Source: Erythrobacter sp. NAP1 (GTDB lineage: Bacteria; Pseudomonadota; Alphaproteobacteria; Sphingomonadales; Sphingomonadaceae). From it: DNA of 64,000 nucleotides. The notes below the pieces were generated by a model. The model was not told the origin of the DNA. It did no database searches and saw only the letters and a program-made list of their open reading frames with translations. The DNA is taken from NCBI RefSeq assembly GCF_000152865.1, contig NZ_CH672390.1, forward strand, positions 1-64,000, written 5' to 3'. The position numbers and the translations under genes were made by a program. Below are positions 1-8,033 of this stretch, piece after piece. The stretch's first letter is position 1, and every line of letters begins with the position of its first letter.

Positions 1-814
1 AAGTGCCGTCGGGGCCGGGCTGGCGCAGTTCGAGGAATGCGAGGCCAAGCTCCTCGATCACCTTGGTCGCAGCGCCGAAGGTCGCGGGCGGATTGCTGTC
101 GTCGGTGCCCTGACTGTCGCCGTTGGGGGAGAGGCGGATGCCGGTGCGGTCCGCGCCCCAGACATCGACGATCGCTTCGAGCACTTCGCGCATGAAGCGG
201 GTGCGGTTTTCGGGGCTGCCGCCGTAATCGTCGTCACGAAGGTTGGTCTTGTCGCGCAGGAACTGGTCGACGAGATAGCCATTCGCGCCGTGAAGCTGGA
301 CGGCGTCGAACCCGGCCTTCTTCGCGTTTTCTGCGGCGCGGCGATAATCGTCGATCGTGCGGTTGATATCGTCCTGCGTCATCGCGCGCGCGGTCGCATA
401 TTCCTGCTTGCCGACGGGCGTGTGCGCTTCGCCCGGAGCCTTGGTCTCGCTTGCGGAGAACGGGCGCTCGCCGCCGAGGAAATGCGGGTGGACGATCCGG
501 CCCATATGCCACAGCTGCATAGCGATCAGGCCGCCTTCTTCGTGCACGCCTTCGACAATCGGCTTCCACGCTTCGACCTGCTCGTCGCTCCAGATGCCGG
601 GAGCGCTCGGCCAGCCGAGGCCTTCGGTACTGATCCCTGTCGCTTCGGTCAGGATCATGCCTGCGCCAGCGCGCTGGCGGTAATAGGTGCCCATCATTTC
701 ATTGGGCACGAACATCGGGTCAGCAGCGCGGCCACGGGTGAGCGGGGCCATGAAAATGCGGTTCCTGGCTTCGAGCGCACCCATTGTGAGCGGCTGGAAC
801 AGAGCGTCGTGCAT
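1..814 (-). CDS. NADH:flavin oxidoreductase, old yellow enzyme family (3' end cut by window)
   Basis: The start codon is at 814, preceded by an AGGAGG ribosome site, and the frame stays open to the window edge (about 271 codons, C-terminus missing). The visible protein begins MHDALFQPLTMGALEARNR. It carries old-yellow-enzyme motifs in order: an N-terminal FMN-barrel start (APLTRGRA), QLWHMGR near residue 100, HGANGYLVDQFL near residue 175 and YGGSPENR about 20 residues later. The family comprises FMN-dependent TIM-barrel ene-reductases that use NAD(P)H to reduce activated C=C bonds or nitro compounds. The physiological substrate cannot be told from sequence. It is divergent from the transporter gene at 882, with a 67-bp spacer that would hold both promoters. 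Confidence 0.9.
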   Translation of the reverse strand, partial: MHDALFQPLTMGALEARNRIFMAPLTRGRAADPMFVPNEMMGTYYRQRAGAGMILTEATGISTEGLGWPSAPGIWSDEQVEAWKPIVEGVHEEGGLIAMQLWHMGRIVHPHFLGGERPFSASETKAPGEAHTPVGKQEYATARAMTQDDINRTIDDYRRAAENAKKAGFDAVQLHGANGYLVDQFLRDKTNLRDDDYGGSPENRTRFMREVLEAIVDVWGADRTGIRLSPNGDSQGTDDSNPPATFGAATKVIEELGLAFLELRQPGPDGT

Positions 815-881
815 TGGCGAAATCCTCCTGTTGGGTTTCAATTGGCTATCCACTTGGAGGCGATAGGGCTAGGGCGCAAGG

Positions 882-1826
882 ATGGAAAAAGGCGCCGGCA
901 CAAAAGACAATCTTGCTGGACACTCGGCGGGCGAAGCAAGCGGTTTGCGAAGCGCCCTGTTGCTGGCTGCGCTGCTCGGCGGCAACGTTGCGCTCGCTCT
1001 GGGGCCGTGGTTGGTGAGGCTTGCCGATACCGGGCCGGTGAGCGCGGCGTTCTGGCGACTGTTCCTCGCGCTTCCCTTTCTGGTGGTCTTTGCATGGATG
1101 GCGGGCCAGCGCCTGACAGGGATGCCGAGGCGCACGCTGGTGCTGGTCGCCATCGGGTCGCTTGCTTTCGCAGGAGACCTTGCCAGCTGGCATATCGGGA
1201 TCGGCATGACGCGGCTTGGCAATGCGACCCTGTTCGGCAATGCGGGCTCGATCATTCTTCTCTTCTGGGGCTTCATCATTGCGCGCATGCTGCCGCGCGG
1301 ATTCGAGTGGCTTGCGATCGTCTGTGCGCTGGGCGGGGCGGGTATCCTGCTTGGGCGCAGCCTCGACATTTCGCCCGAGACTTTCATCGGCGACCTGTTC
1401 TGCATCACCGCAGGCCTGCTCTACGCGGTCTACCTTCTCACGCTTCAAGGCGAGCGCGCGCGGTTCGGGTCTTGGAGCCTGCTTGTATGGGTGAGCATCT
1501 TTGCCGCGCCCGCCTTGCTGGCGCTCGCGATTGCGCTTGGCGAGCCGGTCTGGCCGACCGACTGGACGCCGGTGATCGTGCTTTTCATCACCAGCCAGCT
1601 GATCGGGCAGGGCCTCTTGGTCTATTCGCTCGGCCATTTCCCGCCGCTCATCATCGGCCTTGCCTTGCTGACCCAGCCGGCGATTGCCGCGGTGATCGGA
1701 TACAGCGTCTTTGGCGAGGTCCTGACCGCGCTCGATATCTTGGGAATGGTTCTTCTGGGCAGCGCCCTGGTGGTGGCGCGCACGGCGCAGCGCAAATCGG
1801 GGCCGGGGATGGCTGCGAAGAGCTAG
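882..1826 (+). CDS. EamA/DMT-family drug/metabolite transporter
   Basis: A 314-residue, very hydrophobic inner-membrane protein with about ten predicted transmembrane helices in two halves, as in the EamA (RhaT/YdcZ-like) superfamily. The first helix begins near residue 24 (LLLAALLGGNVALALG). The second half ends with the typical YSVFGEVLTALDILGMVLLG segment, where a conserved Glu follows the penultimate helix. Members export amino acids, nucleotide-sugar precursors or other metabolites, and the substrate here is unknown. The last 4 bases overlap the convergent DUF2254 gene. The start is the first ATG after the divergent promoter region. An upstream in-frame start is unlikely because it would run into the oxidoreductase promoter. 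Confidence 0.88.
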   Translation: MEKGAGTKDNLAGHSAGEASGLRSALLLAALLGGNVALALGPWLVRLADTGPVSAAFWRLFLALPFLVVFAWMAGQRLTGMPRRTLVLVAIGSLAFAGDLASWHIGIGMTRLGNATLFGNAGSIILLFWGFIIARMLPRGFEWLAIVCALGGAGILLGRSLDISPETFIGDLFCITAGLLYAVYLLTLQGERARFGSWSLLVWVSIFAAPALLALAIALGEPVWPTDWTPVIVLFITSQLIGQGLLVYSLGHFPPLIIGLALLTQPAIAAVIGYSVFGEVLTALDILGMVLLGSALVVARTAQRKSGPGMAAKS

Positions 1827-3142
1827 TCTGCGCAGCGTTGCAGAAATTCGCGGTACCGTTCCTCAACCACCGCGAGATCGGGGCCTACCAACGCTTCGCG
1901 CGCTTGCTCGATCAGCAGCTTGCCCTGTTCGCGAATGCTCGCGCGGCGATCCTCGTCGCGCACGGGTCCGGCGGCATTGCCCATCACGTCGAGCATCACC
2001 AGCGCCGCGTTGGGACTGGACGCGACCGCGCTGCGGATCGAACCGAAGCCGCGCGTCAGATAGTGCTCAAAGCTGTCGTAGCGCGGGATGACGGGGCAGT
2101 CCTCTGCATCTTCTCCGCACACGTCCTTGCGCAAATCACGGCGCGCAATCTCGCTTGTCGCAGCGCCGAGCCAGTGCAGCGCGGTGATCGCGGTGAAGGG
2201 ATCGTTGATGCCCGGTGAAAGCGCGCGCAGGCCGATCTCGACCAGCTCGTCAATCAGGAATTGCGGGTCCTGCGTGGGCGTTCGCACCGATCCGAGCGTG
2301 AAGCAGGCACGGACCTTTTCCTCGATCTCATCAGGCTTGCAGCCCTTGATCTCCATCAGCGGGATGTCGCGGTGGACGAAATCGCCGGTGCGCACGCACA
2401 GGGAGAAGGTGCAATCACAGCCCCTCGCGATCTCCTCGAGATCTTCGAAGTCGATCATCTGGACGTAGCCCGTGCCCAATGCGGTGAGCGGCTCTCCTTC
2501 GACCGGTTCGCGCGCGTCGCGGAATTCGTCTTCGTCGGGATAGGTCTCGCAAATTTCGTCGAGCAGGCGCGACCCGATCCGCTTCATCACCATGTTGATC
2601 CGGATCGAGGAGGGGACGTGGTGGAGGAAGAACACCAGCACCGCGACGCACAGCACGATCAGGATATAGGCAACCAGCAGTGAGAGCTGCGGCGCAAAGC
2701 CCGGCAGCGCGCTTGCCGCCGCGTCGCTCGCAACGCTGGCGGATTCGTCTTCGGCGCGCACCGATCGCAGGACGATGATGTAAAAGACGAAGCTGCCGAT
2801 GAAGGTCGCAAGGCTGACCTGATTGCCCTTGTCCTCGAGGAAATTGGTGAGGAGGCGCGGACCGTAAGTGCCACTCGCATAAGTCACCGCGACCAGTGTG
2901 ATCGAGAACACGGTCGAAGCAACCCCGATGGTCGCGCCCGCCAGAACGGTCAGGATGTCAGCCGCGCCTTTCGGGCGGACCGGAACGATCCACTCATAGT
3001 CGTTGAGGAACTGCGTAAGCCCGCTTCGATCAAGATAAACCGTAACCAACGCAAGCGCCGCCGCCAGCAAGGCAAAGGTCGCCGGATAGAACCAGTAATT
3101 CGCGTTAAGGCGCGCCCAGAAAAAGCGGATTTCGGCGGTCAT
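1823..3142 (-). CDS. DUF2254-family predicted membrane protein
   Basis: A 439-residue protein with an N-terminal hydrophobic helix (NYWFYPATFALLAAALALVTVYL, split here as residues about 15-37). Three more membrane segments follow near residues 60-90, 110-130 and 150-175, and then a long soluble C-terminal half. This architecture, with the conserved GINDPFTA motif in the soluble domain, matches the DUF2254 family. Its function is not established. A 29-bp palindrome (3147-3175) lies 4 bases upstream of the start codon, where a Shine-Dalgarno site would be expected. It is downstream of nadA on the same strand but separated by that palindrome. Confidence 0.85.
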   Translation of the reverse strand: MTAEIRFFWARLNANYWFYPATFALLAAALALVTVYLDRSGLTQFLNDYEWIVPVRPKGAADILTVLAGATIGVASTVFSITLVAVTYASGTYGPRLLTNFLEDKGNQVSLATFIGSFVFYIIVLRSVRAEDESASVASDAAASALPGFAPQLSLLVAYILIVLCVAVLVFFLHHVPSSIRINMVMKRIGSRLLDEICETYPDEDEFRDAREPVEGEPLTALGTGYVQMIDFEDLEEIARGCDCTFSLCVRTGDFVHRDIPLMEIKGCKPDEIEEKVRACFTLGSVRTPTQDPQFLIDELVEIGLRALSPGINDPFTAITALHWLGAATSEIARRDLRKDVCGEDAEDCPVIPRYDSFEHYLTRGFGSIRSAVASSPNAALVMLDVMGNAAGPVRDEDRRASIREQGKLLIEQAREALVGPDLAVVEERYREFLQRCAD

Positions 3143-3146
3143 AGGT

Positions 3147-3175
3147 CAACAAACGCACGAATTGCACGTTTGTTG
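3147..3175. promoter_or_regulatory. Perfect 9-bp inverted repeat between nadA and the DUF2254 start
   Basis: CAACAAACG (3147-3155) and CGTTTGTTG (3167-3175) are exact inverted arms around an 11-base spacer. The arms are AT-rich compared with the GC-rich surroundings. The element sits between the nadA stop and the DUF2254 ATG (both minus strand) and covers the expected translation-initiation region of the latter. It could be a protein-binding operator, a weak terminator for nadA (no T-run follows on the minus strand) or an RNA hairpin masking the start. It is directly visible; the role is inferred. Confidence 0.5.
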
Positions 3176-3179
3176 CCAA

Positions 3180-4181
3180 TCAATCCGCCTTGAACGGCAC
3201 CTGCCCGAGATCGCCCATGCCGACCGTGCCGCTTGCCATCTCGAGCATGCGGTCGAGGCTGGCCTTGGCTTTGAGGCGCAGGTCTTCGTCGATTTCGATG
3301 CGCGGTTCGAGATCGCGCAGGGCGGTGTACATCTTCTCCATGGTGTTCAACGCCATGTAGGGGCAGATGTTGCAGTTGCAGTTGCCGTCCGCACCGGGCG
3401 CACCGATGAAGGTCTTCTCGGGAAGCGCCTTCTCCATCTGGTGCATGATGTGCGGTTCAGTTGCGACGATAAGCGTGTCGCCTTCGAAGTTCTTGGCGAA
3501 GTTCAGGATTGAGCTTGTCGACCCGACGTGATCGGCGTGTTCGATGATCGCGGGCGGGCATTCCGGGTGCGCGGCGATCGGCGCATCGGGGTGCTGTTCC
3601 TTGAGCTTTAGGAGCTCGGTCTCGCTGAAAGCCTCGTGTACGATGCACACGCCCGGCCACAGAAGCATCTCGCGATTGAAATTGCGGCTGAGCCAGCCAC
3701 CAAGGTGGCGGTCGGGACCGAAGATGATTTTCTGCTCAGGCGGGATTTGCGACAGGATCGTCTCCGCGCTGGAGCTGGTGACGATGACGTCGGAAAGCGC
3801 TTTCACCTCGGTCGAGCAGTTGATGTAGGTGAGCGCGATGTGATCGGGATGCGCTTCGCGGAAAGCCTTGAACTTGTCCGGCGGGCAGCTGTCTTCGAGG
3901 CTGCAGCCTGCATCCATGTCAGGCAGGATAACGGTCTTTTCGGGCGACAGGATTTTGGCCGTGTCCGCCATGAACTTGACGCCGCAGAACAGGATGACGT
4001 CGGCGTCGGTTTCGGCGGCCTTGCGTGACAGTTCAAGGCTGTCGCCCACGAAGTCGGCGATATCCTGAATATCGGGGGTCTGGTAATAATGCGCGAGGAT
4101 GACCGCGTTGCGCTCCTTGCGAAGCCGATTGATCTCGGCCAGCAAATCGTCGCCGGTGGGCACTTTGGTCTCGATGCTCAT
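3180..4181 (-). CDS. nadA: Quinolinate synthase A
   Basis: A 333-residue protein. NadA condenses iminoaspartate with dihydroxyacetone phosphate to quinolinate, the second step of de novo NAD synthesis, using a [4Fe-4S] cluster. Diagnostic features are HYYQTPDIQDIADFVGDS near the N-terminus, the cysteine segments GCSLEDSCPPDKF and NCSTEVKA, the GPDRHLGGWL motif, and the C-terminal NCNCNICPYMALNTMEKM cluster ligands. No nadB or nadC is adjacent, so the pathway is scattered. It is divergent from the acyl-CoA synthetase gene, with a 108-bp spacer. Confidence 0.97.
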   Translation of the reverse strand: MSIETKVPTGDDLLAEINRLRKERNAVILAHYYQTPDIQDIADFVGDSLELSRKAAETDADVILFCGVKFMADTAKILSPEKTVILPDMDAGCSLEDSCPPDKFKAFREAHPDHIALTYINCSTEVKALSDVIVTSSSAETILSQIPPEQKIIFGPDRHLGGWLSRNFNREMLLWPGVCIVHEAFSETELLKLKEQHPDAPIAAHPECPPAIIEHADHVGSTSSILNFAKNFEGDTLIVATEPHIMHQMEKALPEKTFIGAPGADGNCNCNICPYMALNTMEKMYTALRDLEPRIEIDEDLRLKAKASLDRMLEMASGTVGMGDLGQVPFKAD

Positions 4182-4289
4182 GCGCGTATCCCCAATAACT
4201 ATCTTGCGCCCGACATAGGGATTGATGCGCTGATTTGCGAGTGTTTTGCGCAGCGCCCCGTGCTAGCTTTCCTTTGGGGAGGGAACCGT

Positions 4290-5897
4290 ATGTATGAGCT
4301 AGACCTCGAAGAGGCGTATTTCCCGGCGCAGACCGATACCGATTACAAGGAGCGCACGATCGAAGGCGAATTGCGCGCTCAGGTTGCCGAGCGACCGGAC
4401 GCGATGGCGCTGCGCGAACTGCTGGCAGACGGAAACATTGGCCGCGAATGGACCTATGCGCAGCTGCTTGAGGATGCCGGGCGCTGTGCGCGGGCATTGG
4501 CCTCGCGCCATGCGGCGGGCACGCGGATCGCGATCATGGGCGGCAATTGCCCCGAATGGGTGCTGGTTCAGTATGGCGCGGCGATGGCAGGCCTGACGCT
4601 GGTGACGGTGAACCCCAGCTTCATCGCGCGCGAGGTGCGATATGTGCTCGAACAATCGGGCTCGGGAGCGGTCTATTATCAACCCAATGTGCGCGGCACG
4701 GCGCTTCGCCCCATCGTTGACGAGGCTGCGGCAGGCCTTCCAGCACACGACCACATCATCGACATCACCGACCACGGCGAGCTATTCGCGGGCGAGAAGG
4801 ATGGCGAACTTCGCCCGACCGGCCCGCACGACATCGTGATGATCCAGTATACGAGCGGGACGACCGGCTTTCCCAAGGGCGTGTTGCTGCACCAGCATGG
4901 CCTCGTTCAATCGAACCGCGACGTGTTCGTTCGCTGGAACCTTGCGCCCGGCAAGACGGTGATGTGTCCGTTCCCGCTGTTCCACACGGCGGGCAGCGCG
5001 GTCTGCGTTCTTGGCGTGATGGCACACGGTGCTTGCCTGCTGCTTGTCTCAGTCTTTGATCCGGTCGCGGTGGCCAAGGCGATCGAGCGCGAGAAGCCGG
5101 AAATCCTCGGCGGTGTGCCCACCATGATCTTTGCGGTCATTGAGGCGGCCAAAGCGACCGGCACCGATGTCACCGGCCTCGAGACTGTCGTGAGCGGCGG
5201 CGCTATGGTGCAGCCTGCTCTCAACAAGGCGGCGATTGAGACTTTCGGCGTGCCGATCCTGATCGTCTATGGCCAGACCGAAACCTATCCCGGCATCACC
5301 GCCGTGTGGCCGGGCGATAGCGGAGAAGAGCTGTTCGAAACTATTGGCCAGCCCATCGCGCATATCGAGGTCGCAATCCTCTCGCCGCAGGACAATTCGA
5401 TCCTCGGCATAGGGGAGCAGGGCGAGATCTGCATGCGCGGCTACAACCAGATGGTGGGTTACAACGACAACCCGCAGGCGACGGCTGAAACGATCGACGC
5501 AGAGGGCTGGCTGCACACCGGCGATCTGGGGACGATGGCCGCGAACGGTTATCTTAAGATCACCGGACGCGTGAAGGAGATGATCATCCGCGGGGGAGAG
5601 AACCTGTTTCCTGCCGAGATCGAGGCCGCGATGCTCGAACATCCGGCCATCGCCGAAGCCGCGGTTGCAGGCGTGCCGGACGAGAAGTGGGGCGAAATCG
5701 TGGCCTGCTTCATGCGCCCGACTGACGGTGCCGAACGTCCGACCGACGACGAATTGAAGGCCTTTATTCGCGAAAGGCTCTCCCCGCAAAAGACCCCGGC
5801 GCACTGGGTCTGGATGAAGGAATTCCCGCTCACCGGATCGGGCAAGATCCAGAAGTTCCAGCTGGCAGAGAGTTTCGCGAAAGGCGAGCTTGGCTAG
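4290..5897 (+). CDS. AMP-dependent acyl-CoA synthetase (fatty-acid-CoA ligase family)
   Basis: A 535-residue adenylate-forming enzyme that would activate a carboxylic acid (probably fatty or aromatic) to its CoA thioester through an acyl-AMP. The P-loop-like core YTSGTTGFPKG lies near residue 190, YGQTETYPG near 330, the hinge region GRVKEMIIRGGENLFPAEI near 430 and the catalytic lysine in GSGKIQKF near the C-terminus. The ATG at 4290 is chosen because GGGGAGGG precedes it by 5-8 bases and homology begins there. The open frame extends upstream to 4089 but would overlap the start of nadA. The acid specificity is not readable by eye. Confidence 0.92.
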   Translation: MYELDLEEAYFPAQTDTDYKERTIEGELRAQVAERPDAMALRELLADGNIGREWTYAQLLEDAGRCARALASRHAAGTRIAIMGGNCPEWVLVQYGAAMAGLTLVTVNPSFIAREVRYVLEQSGSGAVYYQPNVRGTALRPIVDEAAAGLPAHDHIIDITDHGELFAGEKDGELRPTGPHDIVMIQYTSGTTGFPKGVLLHQHGLVQSNRDVFVRWNLAPGKTVMCPFPLFHTAGSAVCVLGVMAHGACLLLVSVFDPVAVAKAIEREKPEILGGVPTMIFAVIEAAKATGTDVTGLETVVSGGAMVQPALNKAAIETFGVPILIVYGQTETYPGITAVWPGDSGEELFETIGQPIAHIEVAILSPQDNSILGIGEQGEICMRGYNQMVGYNDNPQATAETIDAEGWLHTGDLGTMAANGYLKITGRVKEMIIRGGENLFPAEIEAAMLEHPAIAEAAVAGVPDEKWGEIVACFMRPTDGAERPTDDELKAFIRERLSPQKTPAHWVWMKEFPLTGSGKIQKFQLAESFAKGELG

Positions 5898-5960
5898 GCC
5901 GTTTGGAACTGGCGCGGCGATGCGCGCGTTTAGACCCGTATCAGGCAAGGGAGAATGCAT

Positions 5961-6404
5961 GTGAGCGCGCTCAGAAAAGGACTTTACACACTCGCCGGTC
6001 TCGGCGCGCTTGGGATTGGAGGCTTCTTCACGCTTGGTCTTGTCTCGCAAGACGGCTCTGCACCCGGTCTCGTCGATGGTCGCCTTACCCCTTGTCCCGA
6101 CAGCCCGAATTGCGTCAGCAGCGAAGAAGGCACCAGTGCTGAAAAATCGGTCGAACCGCTGCCACCGGGCGCATGGGACGAAGTGCCGCAGGCGATCGAG
6201 GAGATGGGCGGGACTGTCACGACGAACACTTCGGATTACATCGCGGCCGAGTTTAAATCGTCCTTCTTCGGTTTCGTCGACGATGTGGAGTTTCGCAAAG
6301 GTGATGACGGCGTGCACGTGCGCTCCGCCTCGCGCGTCGGCTATTCGGATGGCGGCGTGAACGGAGAGCGGGTGAAAGCGCTGCGCCGGGCGCTTAGCGA
6401 ATAA
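5961..6404 (+). CDS. DUF1499-family protein, membrane anchored
   Basis: A 147-residue protein with an N-terminal hydrophobic segment (LYTLAGLGALGIGGFFTLGL) and the DUF1499 signatures CPDSPNCVSS and SRVGYSDGGVNGERVKALR. The family has no established function and is common in proteobacteria. Two starts are possible: ATG at 5955, one base after an AAGGGAG ribosome site, or GTG at 5961, seven bases after it. The spacing favours GTG. The last 11 bases overlap the convergent DUF4230 gene. Confidence 0.85.
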   Translation: MSALRKGLYTLAGLGALGIGGFFTLGLVSQDGSAPGLVDGRLTPCPDSPNCVSSEEGTSAEKSVEPLPPGAWDEVPQAIEEMGGTVTTNTSDYIAAEFKSSFFGFVDDVEFRKGDDGVHVRSASRVGYSDGGVNGERVKALRRALSE

Positions 6405-7116
6405 GTTCGGTTTCGACGCCCGCTTCGGGCAGGTCGGTTGGTTCATCGCCAAAGCGCACGTCCACGCTGGCGTTTTCGAAGCCTGCCACCTGAAGCGGGA
6501 TTGCGAGGTTTTGCCTCACCGCCTCGCGCGCAGCCGTGCGGGCAAGGGCCAAAATTTCAGGGTTCTTCGCAAAGGCGAGCGCGCGGCGCTCGGCCTGCTC
6601 GGAATTGTTGGCGGCGAGGTCTTGCGCGGCCTGCCGCGTGACCCAAACGCCTTCTGTGAAAACCCGCGCCTTGGCCTCGTCGAGATTGGGGCGCGAGGTC
6701 TGCAAGGGCGGTAGCGTGACGGTCAGCGTCTCGGCCTCCGCGTCCCATGCGAAGGCCTCTTCGTCGATGCCTGAAAAGTCGATGCGATAATCGACGCTAG
6801 CCGGAATGATCGTTGCCTGCCGCGTCTCCAGCAGGTCGACGCCTGCGAAGCTGCGCGTGTCGATGCTCTCGGCGACCACTTCGAAGCGGCTGGAGAAGAC
6901 GATCAGCGAGTTCTGCCTTTCGAAGGCCAGCATCGCGCTTGCGACCGGATCGCCTTCTTCCTGATAGAAATAGGCGCGCCAGGCGAGGAACAGGCACGCG
7001 ACCAGAAGAAGCGCGGCCGCGAGGCTGAGCATTCGCTCGCCATGCGCGTTGAGCTTGCCTCCGTCTTGCTTGATCGCAGGCGTCACCTCGCTTGCTTTCT
7101 TCAGACCGTCCGCCAA
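6394..7116 (-). CDS. DUF4230-family protein
   Basis: A 240-residue protein with one N-terminal transmembrane helix (LSLAAALLLVACLFLAW, about residues 30-46) and a soluble domain of the DUF4230 type, which has no known function. Its start lies 16 bases inside the end of the upstream MBL hydrolase gene on the same strand, so the two are probably translationally coupled. Its 3' end overlaps the convergent DUF1499 gene by 11 bases. Confidence 0.8.
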   Translation of the reverse strand: MADGLKKASEVTPAIKQDGGKLNAHGERMLSLAAALLLVACLFLAWRAYFYQEEGDPVASAMLAFERQNSLIVFSSRFEVVAESIDTRSFAGVDLLETRQATIIPASVDYRIDFSGIDEEAFAWDAEAETLTVTLPPLQTSRPNLDEAKARVFTEGVWVTRQAAQDLAANNSEQAERRALAFAKNPEILALARTAAREAVRQNLAIPLQVAGFENASVDVRFGDEPTDLPEAGVETELIR

Positions 7117-7979
7117 ATCTCGCCCTCTTTGGTCGCAAGTCCGCGCTTTTCGAGGTCGATCAGATGCGCGGTCACGCTCATCTCGGCGGCAGGGATGAGG
7201 CGCTCGTCGAGGCCCTTGTACATGTGCGGGATGAAGGCGCTGACGCGGCGCGCTTCCTCGCCAAGCAGACGCAAGATCTGGTTCTCGCGCTGGCGGCGAT
7301 GGCCGATCATGCCGCGCACCAGCTGGCGCGGCTTTGTGATCGCCTCGCCATGGGCGGAGTGGTAGACCGTGTCTTCGCGCGCCTGCAGCTTTTCAAGGCT
7401 TGCCATGTAGTCGCCCATGTCGCCATCGGGCGGGATGACAACGCTGGTCGACCAGCCCATCACATGGTCGCCGGTGAAGAGCGACCCGCTCTCCTCCAGC
7501 GCAAAGCACAGATGGTTCGACGTGTGGCCCGGCGTTGCAACCGCGGTCAGCGTCCAGCCGGTCCCGCGCATCTGCTCGCCATCTTCGAGCACCCGGTCAG
7601 GTTCGTAGCTCGTGTCGAAAGCCTCGTCTGCGCGCGGCAAATTGGTCTTGAGAACCAGCGGCGCACAGCCGACCACTGGGGCTCCGGTTTTCTCGGACAA
7701 AGGCGCTGCGGCGGGCGAATGGTCGCGGTGCGTATGCGTGCACATGATCGCGGTGACTTTGCGCTCCCCAACGGCGGCGAGGATCGCCTCGATATGTGCA
7801 GACTCGTTCGGGCCCGGATCGATCACCGCGCAATCGGGACCATCGAGCTGCCCGACCACATAGGTTTGTGTCCCGGTGTAGGTGTAAGGCGATGGATTGG
7901 GCGCCAGCACCCGCGTCACAAGCGGTTCGACCTGATCGGCAAGCCCCGTGGGCCATGGCTTGGGAGGAATGGGCGGCAT
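7101..7979 (-). CDS. MBL-fold metallo-hydrolase (LACTB2/glyoxalase-II-like)
   Basis: A 292-residue metallo-beta-lactamase-fold enzyme. The metal site THTHRDHS is near residue 90, followed by the second-metal ligands in TPGHTSNHLC and FTGDHVMGWSTSVV. The C-terminal part (from about residue 225) resembles the winged-helix extension seen in LACTB2-type hydrolases. The substrate is unknown; hydrolysis of a thioester, ester or nucleic acid is possible for the family. The start ATG at 7979 leaves a 54-bp divergent spacer to glpK. A longer open frame exists upstream but is antisense to glpK. It overlaps the DUF4230 start by 16 bases. Confidence 0.9.
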   Translation of the reverse strand: MPPIPPKPWPTGLADQVEPLVTRVLAPNPSPYTYTGTQTYVVGQLDGPDCAVIDPGPNESAHIEAILAAVGERKVTAIMCTHTHRDHSPAAAPLSEKTGAPVVGCAPLVLKTNLPRADEAFDTSYEPDRVLEDGEQMRGTGWTLTAVATPGHTSNHLCFALEESGSLFTGDHVMGWSTSVVIPPDGDMGDYMASLEKLQAREDTVYHSAHGEAITKPRQLVRGMIGHRRQRENQILRLLGEEARRVSAFIPHMYKGLDERLIPAAEMSVTAHLIDLEKRGLATKEGEIWRTV

Positions 7980-8033
7980 GGGCTTGCATATGGGCTGAAG
8001 CGTGGCAGAAGTCACGCCCAAGAGAGGGATCAA

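Noticed and set aside
290-2218. A 642-codon plus-strand open frame covering the oxidoreductase and transporter region
   Set aside because: It runs antisense to the flavin oxidoreductase and in another frame over the EamA gene. Its composition (Arg, Ala, Cys and His rich) is that of a shadow frame in GC-rich DNA, and the genes read in the other frames have clear family motifs.
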